From Desulfobacula sp. (lineage in GTDB: Bacteria > Desulfobacterota > Desulfobacteria > Desulfobacterales > Desulfobacteraceae), in contig JAOZRI010000120.1 of NCBI GenBank assembly GCA_029940235.1, positions 1 through 6,930 on the forward strand: DNA of 6,930 bases. The letters run 5' to 3'. Shown piece by piece: positions 1-6,006 of the stretch. The notes beneath the pieces are model-generated. The model saw only the letters and a list, made by a program, of their open reading frames with translations, was not told the DNA's origin and searched no databases. Position 1 is the first letter of the stretch, and the number at the start of each line of letters is the position of its first letter. A program made the position numbers and the translations under genes.

Positions 1-99
1 CCTTGTACCACGATGTAATATGCATTATGTTGTTATAAATAACTGTCATGTGGCAGACCTTATTTTTAATCACAATCTTAATATTTTATAGGGGAAGCA
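1..99. other. Leader upstream of the nitroreductase gene
   Basis: AT-rich stretch before the first gene. No convincing -35/-10 pair is visible at a workable distance from the start codon. The AT-rich ATATTTTATA at about 81-90 sits too close to the start to be its promoter. The only clear signal is GGGGAAG just before the ATG at 100. Any upstream gene or promoter lies outside the window. Confidence 0.4.
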
Positions 100-726
100 A
101 TGAATCCTGTAATTAAAGCAATGAATTTTCGTCATGCCTGCAAACAATTTGATCCTAAAAAAAAGATTGAAAAAGTCACCATGGATTTAATCATGACTGC
201 AGCACATCTGTCACCCTCATCCTTTGGGCTTGAGGCATGGAGATTCATGGTCATAAGTGCTGACAATGTAAAAGAGGAACTCAGGCCATTCTGCTGGGGT
301 CAGCCCCAGATTACGCAGGCAAGCCATGTGATAGTCCTTATGTCAAAACCAGGCATTACGATCCCGTCAAGTGAATATGTCACTCAAAGTTTTAAAAGAC
401 GGGGTTTATCAGATGAGATCACAAAAGCTTATATTGAAAAATATAAAAACCACATGGAAACTGAAGTGTATCCAAGAATGACTTCCTATGCATGGGCTTC
501 TAAACAATGTTATATAGCACTTGCAAACATTATGACAACGGCTGCGTCAGAAAGGATTGATTCCTGTCCCATTGAGGGTTTTGAAAAGGATGGAGTTGAA
601 AAAATCCTTAATATTGATACAAATCTATATGAGGTGTCTGTAATTGTAGCATTGGGTTATCGAGCCAAAGAGCAGCCTGAACGGCATAGACTCCCCATTG
701 ATGATATTGTGGAATATATTGTTTAA
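100..726 (+). CDS. NfsB-type nitroreductase family flavoprotein
   Basis: Predicted FMN-dependent, NAD(P)H-using oxidoreductase of the nitroreductase superfamily, probably cytoplasmic; the physiological substrate cannot be read from sequence. The 208 residues are close to the usual 200-220 of the family. R11-H12 followed by KQF matches the N-terminal FMN-phosphate site. S38-P-S-S-F-G-L-E-A-W-R-F49 corresponds to the family's SPSSxNxQPWxF motif, with LEAW in place of the commoner QPW. P157-I-E-G-F161 and G186-Y-R188 match the conserved C-terminal FMN-binding segments. A GGGGAAG sequence precedes the ATG, and no in-frame upstream start is better. The next gene follows after 103 bp and is also a redox protein. 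Family assignment is firm; a true nitro compound, quinone or enone substrate is equally possible. Confidence 0.9.
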   Translation: MNPVIKAMNFRHACKQFDPKKKIEKVTMDLIMTAAHLSPSSFGLEAWRFMVISADNVKEELRPFCWGQPQITQASHVIVLMSKPGITIPSSEYVTQSFKRRGLSDEITKAYIEKYKNHMETEVYPRMTSYAWASKQCYIALANIMTTAASERIDSCPIEGFEKDGVEKILNIDTNLYEVSVIVALGYRAKEQPERHRLPIDDIVEYIV

Positions 727-788
727 ATCCAACTGCTTTGGGATGCATATTTAACTCTCAGATATTTTGAATTCTTTACAATACCCGG

Positions 789-799
789 CTATCTGATAG
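789..799. promoter_or_regulatory. Small perfect dyad CTATC-T-GATAG
   Basis: An 11-bp odd palindrome lies about 30 bp before the start of the iron-sulfur gene. A weak TTTACA hexamer (775-780) sits just upstream, but no good -10 follows at 16-18 nt. It could be an operator half-site pair or chance. Confidence 0.2.
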
Positions 800-816
800 T
801 GTCTTACTCATTCAAC

Positions 817-823
817 AAGGAGG
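817..823 (+). promoter_or_regulatory. Strong ribosome binding site
   Basis: AAGGAGG, a full anti-16S match, lies 6 nt before the ATG at 830. It fixes the start of the 446-residue iron-sulfur protein. Confidence 0.85.
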
Positions 824-829
824 CCATAT

Positions 830-2170
830 ATGGTATTAAAAAATCATCCGGACATAAGCTGGTTTAATGAACATTCTGAAAATATCCAGGAGTCCCTGGC
901 CAATAAAAAAATTGAATATTCATATTTAAAAGAGCTGGCTACAGAAGCTGGTGCTGATGATTGTGGTATCGTAGATATTAATTGCCCTGAACTTGTTGAT
1001 GAAAAACAGGATATATTATCGCTCTATCCAGAAACGAAAAGCCTTTTAAGCGTGGTTATCACTCTTAATCGTGAAAATGTAAGATGTGTCTCCAAAACTG
1101 TTTCAGATCTTGAATTCATGACAGGAATGGAAAAGTCAAATAAGGTTTTAAAATTACTTGCCAGAGTGTTAAAGCAAAAAAATATCAATTCGCTACACCC
1201 TGCAGCAGGATTTCCCATGGATATGTCAAAATGGCCTGGTAAAATGTGGCCGGTTTCCCATAAAAGTATAGCTATGGCTGCAGGTCTCGGGCATCTTGGA
1301 CATAACAGGCTTTTGATTCACCCTGTTTTTGGCAATTTTATTGTTCTTGGAGCACTGCTTATTGACAGACAGGTGTCTCAATATGATAAACCCCTTGATT
1401 ATAATCCATGCATTAAGTGCAAACTTTGTACAGCTGTCTGCCCCACCGGTGCCATTAGTTCTGATGGCAATTTTGCCTTTGTAAACTGCATGACCCATAA
1501 TTACAGGGACCGCCTTGGTGGATTTTCTGACTGGATCGAAAATGTCATTAAAAGTAAAAACGTAAAACAATACCGCCAGAAGGTCAGTGATTCTGAAACT
1601 GCTTCTATGTATCAAAGTTTAAGTTATGGAATATGCAATAAATCATCATATTGTATGGCTGTATGCCCGGCAGGAAAAGATAATATAGGGCAATTTTTGT
1701 CTGATAAAAAAACGTATATTAAAAATGTAGTTAAACCTTTGCAGGAGAACAATGAAACCATATATGTCATCCCTGAATCTGATGCACAGATCTATGTTGA
1801 AAAAAAATATCCTCATAAAAAACTTAAAATAGTTGGCTCTGGTATTAGACCTGCCACAGCAGTAGGTTTTATTGACTCTCTTGAATTAAGTTTCCAAAAA
1901 GGCAGGTCTAAAGGACTTAATGCTACTTATCACTTTACCTTTACTGGTGATGAACAAATCAAGGCAAGTGTGGGTATTAAAAATATGAACCTAAGTGTTG
2001 AGTACGGACATATTGGAAAGCCTGATATCTCAATAATTGCAGATACTGCAACATGGCTTTCCTTTCTTGCAAAGGAGAAAAATCTGCTATTGGCATTGAT
2101 TCAAAGAAGAATAAAAATTAAGGGCTCACCCCTGTTAATGCAGCGTTTTGCAAAGTGTTTTCCCTTGTAA
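830..2170 (+). CDS. QueG-like 4Fe-4S protein fused to an SCP2 sterol-carrier-like domain
   Basis: Iron-sulfur protein of 446 residues. Residues about 30-290 resemble the epoxyqueuosine reductase (QueG)/reductive-dehalogenase-like fold. The segment A151-G-L-G-H-L-G followed by N159-R-L-L matches QueG's AGLGWIGKNTLL. A ferredoxin-type CX2CX2CX3CP motif is at C194, C197, C200, C204. A second set is C220, C269, C275 and C279-P; its CX5CX3CP spacing differs from the usual CX2CX3CP. Residues about 350-446 read as an SCP2-type domain (F370-T-F-T-G-D, I401-I-A-D-T ending in K429-I-K-G-S). The Asp of the DxxPV segment that acts as proton donor in QueG appears replaced here (GKMWPV, 137-142), so genuine tRNA queuosine synthesis is doubtful. 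No signal peptide or membrane segment is seen. The physiological role is unknown: a corrinoid or lipid-like ligand redox enzyme is possible but unproven. Confidence 0.8.
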   Translation: MVLKNHPDISWFNEHSENIQESLANKKIEYSYLKELATEAGADDCGIVDINCPELVDEKQDILSLYPETKSLLSVVITLNRENVRCVSKTVSDLEFMTGMEKSNKVLKLLARVLKQKNINSLHPAAGFPMDMSKWPGKMWPVSHKSIAMAAGLGHLGHNRLLIHPVFGNFIVLGALLIDRQVSQYDKPLDYNPCIKCKLCTAVCPTGAISSDGNFAFVNCMTHNYRDRLGGFSDWIENVIKSKNVKQYRQKVSDSETASMYQSLSYGICNKSSYCMAVCPAGKDNIGQFLSDKKTYIKNVVKPLQENNETIYVIPESDAQIYVEKKYPHKKLKIVGSGIRPATAVGFIDSLELSFQKGRSKGLNATYHFTFTGDEQIKASVGIKNMNLSVEYGHIGKPDISIIADTATWLSFLAKEKNLLLALIQRRIKIKGSPLLMQRFAKCFPL

Positions 2171-2187
2171 TTTTTATATGAAAATTT

Positions 2188-2227
2188 TTCCAATGCATCA
2201 ATTGGAAGAACTGTTTTTTTAAAACAG
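2188..2227 (+). terminator. Possible weak terminator or hairpin pair
   Basis: TTCCAAT-N6-ATTGGAA (2188-2207) is a 7-bp stem. It is followed after 3 nt by a second inverted repeat, CTGTTTT-TTT-AAAACAG (2211-2227), whose first arm and loop supply a run of seven or more T. The pair sits 18-57 nt after the stop of the iron-sulfur gene. Stem 1 plus the T-run resembles an intrinsic terminator, but the stem is AT-rich and the T-run starts 5 nt late. Confidence 0.3.
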
Positions 2228-2253
2228 CCTTTTAGGGCGAGGGAGGTAAAATT

Positions 2254-2491
2254 ATGGTTACTCAACGGAAAAAAGTACTTATCATTCAAGGACATCCAGT
2301 TAGCAATAGTTTTTGCGATGCACTGGCCAAAGCTTATAAAACTGGTGCTTTAAAAGCAAATGCCAAAGTTAAAGAAATTAAAATCAGAGATATAGAGTTT
2401 AATCCCAATCTTTCATCTAAAACATTCAAAAGAGAGTAAAAGAGAAACTTGGTTGACCAATGTCCAGAGACTGGGTGAAAAAATTGCATAA
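2254..2491 (+). pseudogene. Internally deleted NAD(P)H:quinone oxidoreductase-like gene
   Basis: Remnant of a flavodoxin-fold NAD(P)H dehydrogenase (quinone) of the MdaB/KefF-like family, normally about 190-200 residues. A good SD (GGGAGGT, 2241-2247) and ATG are intact. The 61-residue open frame shows the N-terminal signature K7-V-L-I-I-Q-G-H-P followed by SNSF, then an RDIEFNPNL segment typical of residues 45-55. It stops at 2437-2439. Shifted by one base, 2444-2491 encodes E-T-W-L-T-N-V-Q-R-L-G-E-K-I-A-stop, which resembles the conserved C-terminal end of this family. About 120 middle residues, including the catalytic and dimer region, are therefore missing, and the two ends are out of frame. 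An 8-bp direct repeat, AAAAGAGA, occurs at 2428-2435 and 2438-2445 across the junction. A short peptide may still be made, but a working enzyme is not plausible. Confidence 0.75.
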
Positions 2492-2633
2492 AGAGATTCT
2501 TAAGGAAGATAGATCAACCAGTAGGCACAATTATTAAGTTCTTGATCAATTGTAAGAGATACAAAGAAAAAGTCATTGAAAAATATCTATGTTATCTCTA
2601 TAATCTGTATATTTTCATATAGAGGAGGATAAA
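2492..2633. other. Intergenic region before the cupin gene
   Basis: AT-rich spacer holding the TTGATCAA palindrome (2542-2549) and a wider ACAATT-N15-AATTGT dyad (2527-2532 with 2548-2553). One frame stays open across most of it but has no start codon or SD and no recognisable family. A promoter for the cupin gene could lie here; I cannot pick one with confidence. Confidence 0.3.
2621..2628 (+). promoter_or_regulatory. Ribosome binding site fixing the TTG start
   Basis: AGAGGAGG lies 5 nt upstream of TTG at 2634-2636. Its strength and spacing argue for the TTG start rather than a downstream methionine. Confidence 0.8.
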
Positions 2634-2999
2634 TTGGCAGATAAGAATGTATTAATTAAGAATATTCCATTTTCAGAAGCTGTAAATATTTTAGAACTTG
2701 TAGATTATGAAGAAGGAAGAGTTGTCTCAAGGACACTAGCAAGTAAATCAAATATCAATATTACACTGTTTGCATTTGATAAGAGTGAAGAAATCAGCGC
2801 CCATACTTCTCCGGGAGATGCTATTATACAGATCCTTGATGGGGAGGCCTTGATAAATATCGACGGCAAAAAGATTCCTGCAACTACAGGGCAGGTTGTT
2901 GTGATGCCGGCAAATGTTCCCCATTCTGTCAGTGCTGTGACTCAGTTTAAGATGATACTGACTGTGGTGAAACAACCTGTCGGGATTCAGGGATTATAG
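2634..2999 (+). CDS. Small single-domain cupin protein (TTG start)
   Basis: Cupin-fold protein of 121 residues, the usual size for stand-alone bacterial cupins. The domain covers about 35-115. Motif 1 reads I54-S-A-H57-T-S-P-G-D-A then ILDGEA, where the usual HXH metal pair is reduced to a single His (HTS). Motif 2 reads G86-Q-V-V-V-M-P-A-N-V-P-H97. The subgroup with HTxPxDA plus PANVPH is common and has no general assigned reaction. Metal binding through H57, H97 and perhaps D62 is inference. The start is a TTG placed 5 nt after AGAGGAGG (2621-2628); no ATG lies nearby in frame. The gene converges on the minus-strand MoaD-like gene with only about 28 bp between stop codons. A sensor, detoxification or small-molecule binding role alongside the upstream redox genes is possible but not shown. 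Confidence 0.85.
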   Translation: MADKNVLIKNIPFSEAVNILELVDYEEGRVVSRTLASKSNINITLFAFDKSEEISAHTSPGDAIIQILDGEALINIDGKKIPATTGQVVVMPANVPHSVSAVTQFKMILTVVKQPVGIQGL

Positions 3000-3020
3000 T
3001 AATAGAAAGGTGAAGAAAAC

Positions 3021-3032
3021 GGTAAAGTTACC
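3021..3032 (-). terminator. Possible weak terminator overlapping the MoaD-like stop
   Basis: GGTAA-CT-TTACC read on the minus strand is a 5-bp stem spanning the stop codon of the MoaD-like gene. It is followed by T-rich GTTTTCTTC. The stem is too short to be convincing, but it is the only hairpin-like signal between the two convergent genes. Confidence 0.2.
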
Positions 3033-3225
3033 CTCCTGCAACAAGGGGCAGCAATTGAATTTTTGAGTTATCAGGAATTTTGGTTGTTTTAAATTTTGGG
3101 CTTGAAATAAGCTTGCCGTTAAGGCGGACGACTGAACAGAACTTTACATCATCAAGAGTCTTCAAAAGCTGTGCAATGGTCAGATTCTTTGTCCATTGCA
3201 CAACTTTTTCATCAACTTTTATCAT
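3028..3225 (-). CDS. MoaD/ThiS-family sulfur carrier protein
   Basis: Small beta-grasp ubiquitin-like protein that in this family carries a C-terminal thiocarboxylate, donating sulfur to build the dithiolene of the molybdenum/tungsten pterin (MoaD) or thiazole (ThiS). It shows the N-terminal strand pair IKVDEKVVQW, the helix T-I-A-Q-L-L, the VVRLNGKLI strand and the terminal segment I-Q-L-L-P-L-V-A-G-G with the essential Gly-Gly end. The ATG at 3225 gives 65 residues, the normal size and a canonical first strand. A TTG at 3237 would add four residues (MVKI). Neither has a strong SD, so the start is uncertain. It lies just downstream of and co-oriented with the AOR gene, a pairing known for tungsten oxidoreductases. 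This suggests a dedicated role in tungstopterin sulfuration. ThiS function cannot be excluded from sequence, but no thiamine genes are nearby. Confidence 0.82.
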   Translation of the reverse strand: MIKVDEKVVQWTKNLTIAQLLKTLDDVKFCSVVRLNGKLISSPKFKTTKIPDNSKIQLLPLVAGG

Positions 3226-3264
3226 TATTTTTACCAACGCCGTAATTAGACAAATTAACAGTTT

Positions 3265-3279
3265 TTAGCCGGGCGCTAA
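3265..3279. repeat. Inverted repeat in the AOR-MoaD linker
   Basis: TTAGC-CGGGC-GCTAA forms a 5-bp stem with a GC-rich loop in the spacer between the AOR and MoaD-like genes. On the transcribed minus strand it is followed by A-rich sequence, so it is not a terminator. It could be an mRNA-stability or translation-coupling element, or chance. Confidence 0.25.
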
Positions 3280-3302
3280 GTAACCAGGGATGCACGCAGC
3301 AA

Positions 3303-5441
3303 TTATTCAACACCACTCTTTTTCAAAACTTCCAGGACTTCAGGGAAATCAATACCAAGGCGTTTTACAGTTGCCACGGTTGGTATTCCATTGTTTGTCC
3401 ACCCACGGCGTTCATAAACTGCATCTGTAAGCAATTCATACTGCTCTTCTCGTTTTTGTCTTAATGCGGCTGTTTTTGCTTTTGTGTCCATGCCGCTTAT
3501 ATCCAAGCTGTATTTGTCCTTGAGCTGACCATCATAAAGTTCCTGCCTTGATTCATACTCTTCTTCAGTCACAGGGCCCATGGCTCTGTAAGGTATAGTA
3601 TCGTGTTCCCTTGTTCCATATCCCATTTTAAGATTAAAAACTCTCTGGAAATTATAAACAGCTTCGCTCATTGCTATGAGACCATCGGCATCTGTTTTTT
3701 TGCCTGTAACTGCACTGAAAAAATCTGCATACCATCCAACATGTTTAACAACTTTTGCAGGTTCAGCATTGTCTTTATTATCTTCAGGAACAATATCATT
3801 CCAGGGAAGCTTGCAAAGACCGCATAGACCAAACCAGGTTCTGAACATGGGAAACCAGTGAAGAGCCTCTGCCTTATCTTCAAAGCTTGGCATGAAATTA
3901 TGAACCATATCAAGGAATATCAGCCAGGCTTCATCATGCTGAGGACCTTTAAGGGCAAGACCATAGCCGCCCTGCTGTGCTAGAGATTCCTTGGTAATGT
4001 ATTCAGAAAATTCAAGACCTTTGGATTCCATGCCAATATCCTGCATAAAAGCCATGTCAGCTCCAAAATCTTTTGCAAAAATCTCTTTCATATTTCTGAT
4101 ACCCTTGCCAACAATAACGCCAAAGCCTTTGCCTCTGGCCATTTGATGTATTAGCTCTAAAGTATTAAACCTGTTTCCAAAGCTTAAATCCATTCCATCT
4201 GTATGTTCTAAAGTAATCTGATTGTTCTCAAAACACTCCATCACAAAAGCAATAGAAGTTCCCACGGAAATAGTATCCATACCATAGGCATCACAATAAA
4301 AATTAATCTCAAGAATGGTTTGGGGGTCAAAGATTCCAAGGCTTGAGCCGCATCCTGCAACAGTTTCATATTCAGGTCCGTCAACAAAAACCTTTTGTCC
4401 TCTATAGGGACCGGTAAATGGTGAAAAATCTTTTACACCATGGGCACAGGCTACAGCACAACCTCGCCAGCAGCCGTCAAATCCTTTGTCAAAAATATGC
4501 TCATAGGCTTCTTCACCAATAAGAAAGCTTTCCGGATGTGAACCAAACTTGAAGTTGTGAACCGGCAGGCATTCATGATCATTCATTATGGGTATAAGAT
4601 GGGTGGTTCCCACAAGAGCCATTCGGTTCTGTTTGGGATCAAGCTCATTAATCTCTTTTGCATGGGCTTTGGTGACAAGTTTAAGTGCATCTAAATCAGC
4701 AGGATTGTTTGTTTTCATGGAAACAGCGCCGAATCTTGCCACAACGGCTTTAACTTTTTTATCCGCAAAAACAGTTCCAATGCCACCCCGGCCGGCCTGT
4801 TTATACCTTACCCTTTTACGGCCGGCATCCCACCATGAAAAATTCAGACAGCCAAAATAAGTATGTTCAGCTCCAGGGCCTGCGCTTACCACAGAAACAT
4901 TGACAGGTTTTTTTTCGTCAAAATGGTGGGTTAAAACATTGGAAAGCTCATAGGAATCTTGTGGAAGATTGCTGGCTTCAAATATTTGGATTTTGTTTTC
5001 AATGCCGTCTATGAAGATAATGCAGTCCTGTTTTGCTTTACCGTCAATCTGAATTACATCAAACCCGGAAAATTTTTTATATGGCCCAAAGTATCCGCCT
5101 ACATTTGAATCAATGGGGATGCCTGTTAAAGGGGAGATGGAAGTTACAATACTTTTCCCACCGCCTGGATAGCCTGGAGTTCCGCCAAGAGGTCCAGAGG
5201 AGATACAGATTGCATTTTCAGGATCATTCCATTTTGTATCCCCAGAGACAGCATTCCACATCATCCACAGATCATATCCTTTCCCACCGATAAATTTATC
5301 TTTTATCTTTTCTGTGATTGGATTGATAATGATATCACTTTCATCAAGGTTAATGCGAAGGGAGTGATCTGTATATCCTTTTTTTATCTCAGCCTTTTCA
5401 TAGGAAATAGCTTTTATCTCTTTTAAATTAATTTGATCCAT
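3303..5441 (-). CDS. Tungsten-type aldehyde ferredoxin oxidoreductase family protein, divergent
   Basis: Cytoplasmic tungstopterin/4Fe-4S oxidoreductase of the AOR family, which typically interconverts aldehydes and carboxylates with ferredoxin; the substrate here is unknown. The N-terminal AOR domain shows F50-I-G-G-K-G, G83-P-L-G-G-T, S103-P-L-T-G then D111-S-N-V-G-G-Y-F-G, and A216-G-R-G-G-I-G-T-V. GPEYET (355-360) and D384-A-Y-G-M-D389, equivalent to the first DXXGLD pterin motif, follow. Candidate cluster ligands are C324, C328, C332 and C543 in GLCGLCK. The spacing is CX3CX3C, not the classical CX2CX3C, and the Asp of the second DXXGLC motif is G538. At 712 residues it is about 100 longer than classical AORs, with an extended N-terminus and a charged insertion at about 620-670 before the C-terminal RRGW...GIPT segment. 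AAAGGAGT (5448-5455 on this strand) lies 6 nt before the ATG. BamB-, GAPOR- or WOR-type activities remain alternatives, but no partner subunit genes are adjacent. Confidence 0.9.
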   Translation of the reverse strand: MDQINLKEIKAISYEKAEIKKGYTDHSLRINLDESDIIINPITEKIKDKFIGGKGYDLWMMWNAVSGDTKWNDPENAICISSGPLGGTPGYPGGGKSIVTSISPLTGIPIDSNVGGYFGPYKKFSGFDVIQIDGKAKQDCIIFIDGIENKIQIFEASNLPQDSYELSNVLTHHFDEKKPVNVSVVSAGPGAEHTYFGCLNFSWWDAGRKRVRYKQAGRGGIGTVFADKKVKAVVARFGAVSMKTNNPADLDALKLVTKAHAKEINELDPKQNRMALVGTTHLIPIMNDHECLPVHNFKFGSHPESFLIGEEAYEHIFDKGFDGCWRGCAVACAHGVKDFSPFTGPYRGQKVFVDGPEYETVAGCGSSLGIFDPQTILEINFYCDAYGMDTISVGTSIAFVMECFENNQITLEHTDGMDLSFGNRFNTLELIHQMARGKGFGVIVGKGIRNMKEIFAKDFGADMAFMQDIGMESKGLEFSEYITKESLAQQGGYGLALKGPQHDEAWLIFLDMVHNFMPSFEDKAEALHWFPMFRTWFGLCGLCKLPWNDIVPEDNKDNAEPAKVVKHVGWYADFFSAVTGKKTDADGLIAMSEAVYNFQRVFNLKMGYGTREHDTIPYRAMGPVTEEEYESRQELYDGQLKDKYSLDISGMDTKAKTAALRQKREEQYELLTDAVYERRGWTNNGIPTVATVKRLGIDFPEVLEVLKKSGVE

Positions 5442-5447
5442 CTGCTT

Positions 5448-5455
5448 ACTCCTTT
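5448..5455 (-). promoter_or_regulatory. Ribosome binding site of the AOR gene
   Basis: AAAGGAGT on the minus strand, 6 nt before the ATG at 5441. It is strong and well spaced and supports the chosen start. Confidence 0.8.
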
Positions 5456-5490
5456 AGGAAATCCTTTTTAAAACATTTGTGAATTTAATT

Positions 5491-5508
5491 TGTAAATTTT
5501 ACTTTACA
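5491..5508. promoter_or_regulatory. Candidate operator TGTAAA-N6-TTTACA
   Basis: A perfect 6+6 bp dyad lies about 50-67 bp upstream of the AOR start. It overlaps a second, tighter palindrome, GTAAA-T-TTTAC (5492-5502). The position suits a repressor or activator site in the AOR leader. No specific regulator can be named from the sequence. Confidence 0.4.
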
Positions 5509-5509
5509 G

Positions 5510-5543
5510 ATATTTTTGAAAAACATGGTATCATATTTTTGAA
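5510..5543. repeat. 11-bp direct repeat in the divergent intergenic region
   Basis: ATATTTTTGAA occurs exactly at 5510-5520 and again at 5533-5543, a 23-bp period. A related TGAATTTAA occurs at 5480-5488 and 5540-5548. In AT-rich DNA this may be chance, but the repeats lie next to the 5491-5508 dyad in the AOR upstream region. Confidence 0.35.
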
Positions 5544-5627
5544 TTTAAGTATATAAGCCCGCAGGCAAAAATTTATTTTTAAAATGATAGAAACCTTTAT
5601 TAAATCAGAGTAAATACGTAAAAAAAC

Positions 5628-5656
5628 TTGACTTTTCATACTATTCATAGTTTACC
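5628..5656 (+). promoter_or_regulatory. Candidate sigma70-type promoter for yggT
   Basis: TTGACT (5628-5633) is a good -35 hexamer. A 17-nt spacer leads to TTTACC (5651-5656), a poor -10. The spacer also contains TTCATA twice and the small dyad ACTAT-TC-ATAGT. It lies 44 bp before the yggT start. The -35 is convincing; the -10 is not. Confidence 0.35.
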
Positions 5657-5699
5657 AGAAAATTGAAAGATATAAAATTATTGAAAAAAGGTAATATAA

Positions 5700-5999
5700 A
5701 TGCTTATTCTTGCAAATTTTTTTGAAGCCATAGCCGTTGTTATGGATTATGCACTTACATTTTATATGTGGATCGTTATAGCAGGTGCTGTTTTGTCATG
5801 GGTAAGCCCTGATCCCTATAATCCCATTGTAAGATTTATTAATACAGCCACAGAACCTGTGTTCTATCAAATCAGAAAAAGACTTCCGGTAATCTTTGGA
5901 GGGTTTGATCTTTCTCCTATTATCGTATTTATGGTTATTATTTTTCTTCAAACTTTTGTTGTGAACACTCTTCACGGGCTGGCTCGTTCAATGGCATAA
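5700..5999 (+). CDS. yggT: YggT family integral membrane protein
   Basis: Small inner-membrane protein of 99 residues, typical of single-repeat YggT proteins. Two hydrophobic segments are visible at about 12-34 and 70-93. Between them lies the family signature L32-S-W-V-S-P-D-P-Y-N-P-I-V-R-F, then T51-E-P and IRKRLP, and FDLSPIIV introducing the second membrane segment. The molecular function is not settled; the family is widespread and often sits beside division or proline biosynthesis genes. AAAAAGG (5685-5691) precedes the ATG by 8 nt. It is followed after 36 bp by the DivIVA-domain gene, an order common in bacteria (often proC-yggT-divIVA). proC is not present here; the AOR unit occupies the upstream side in the opposite orientation. 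Confidence 0.88.
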   Translation: MLILANFFEAIAVVMDYALTFYMWIVIAGAVLSWVSPDPYNPIVRFINTATEPVFYQIRKRLPVIFGGFDLSPIIVFMVIIFLQTFVVNTLHGLARSMA

Positions 6000-6006
6000 T
6001 GTGAAC

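Noticed and set aside
1226..1615. 129-residue minus-strand open frame inside the iron-sulfur gene
   Set aside because: It lies fully antisense to a gene with clear family motifs and has no recognisable domain of its own.
2101..2295. 64-residue minus-strand frame over the iron-sulfur gene end
   Set aside because: It overlaps the SCP2-like C-terminus and the start of the next gene antisense, with no recognisable motif.
2542..2549. TTGATCAA as an FNR/CRP-type site
   Set aside because: The half-sites abut directly without the N4 spacer of TTGAT-N4-ATCAA, so it does not fit the consensus.
2491..2620. Open frame without start between the pseudogene and the cupin gene
   Set aside because: It has no ATG/GTG/TTG start with an SD and no recognisable family; it is explained by AT-rich spacer sequence.
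3226..3302. Possible molybdenum/tungsten cofactor riboswitch between AOR and the MoaD-like gene
   Set aside because: The spacer is too short, lies inside a transcription unit and shows only one 5-bp hairpin, with no resemblance to the known cofactor riboswitch architecture.
3674..3913. 79-residue minus-strand frame within the AOR gene
   Set aside because: It is an out-of-frame overlap with the AOR coding sequence, which carries the conserved GLCGLCK motif in the same stretch.
3603..5293. Several plus-strand open frames opposite the AOR gene
   Set aside because: All are antisense shadows of the AOR reading frame, with low-complexity products and no family resemblance.
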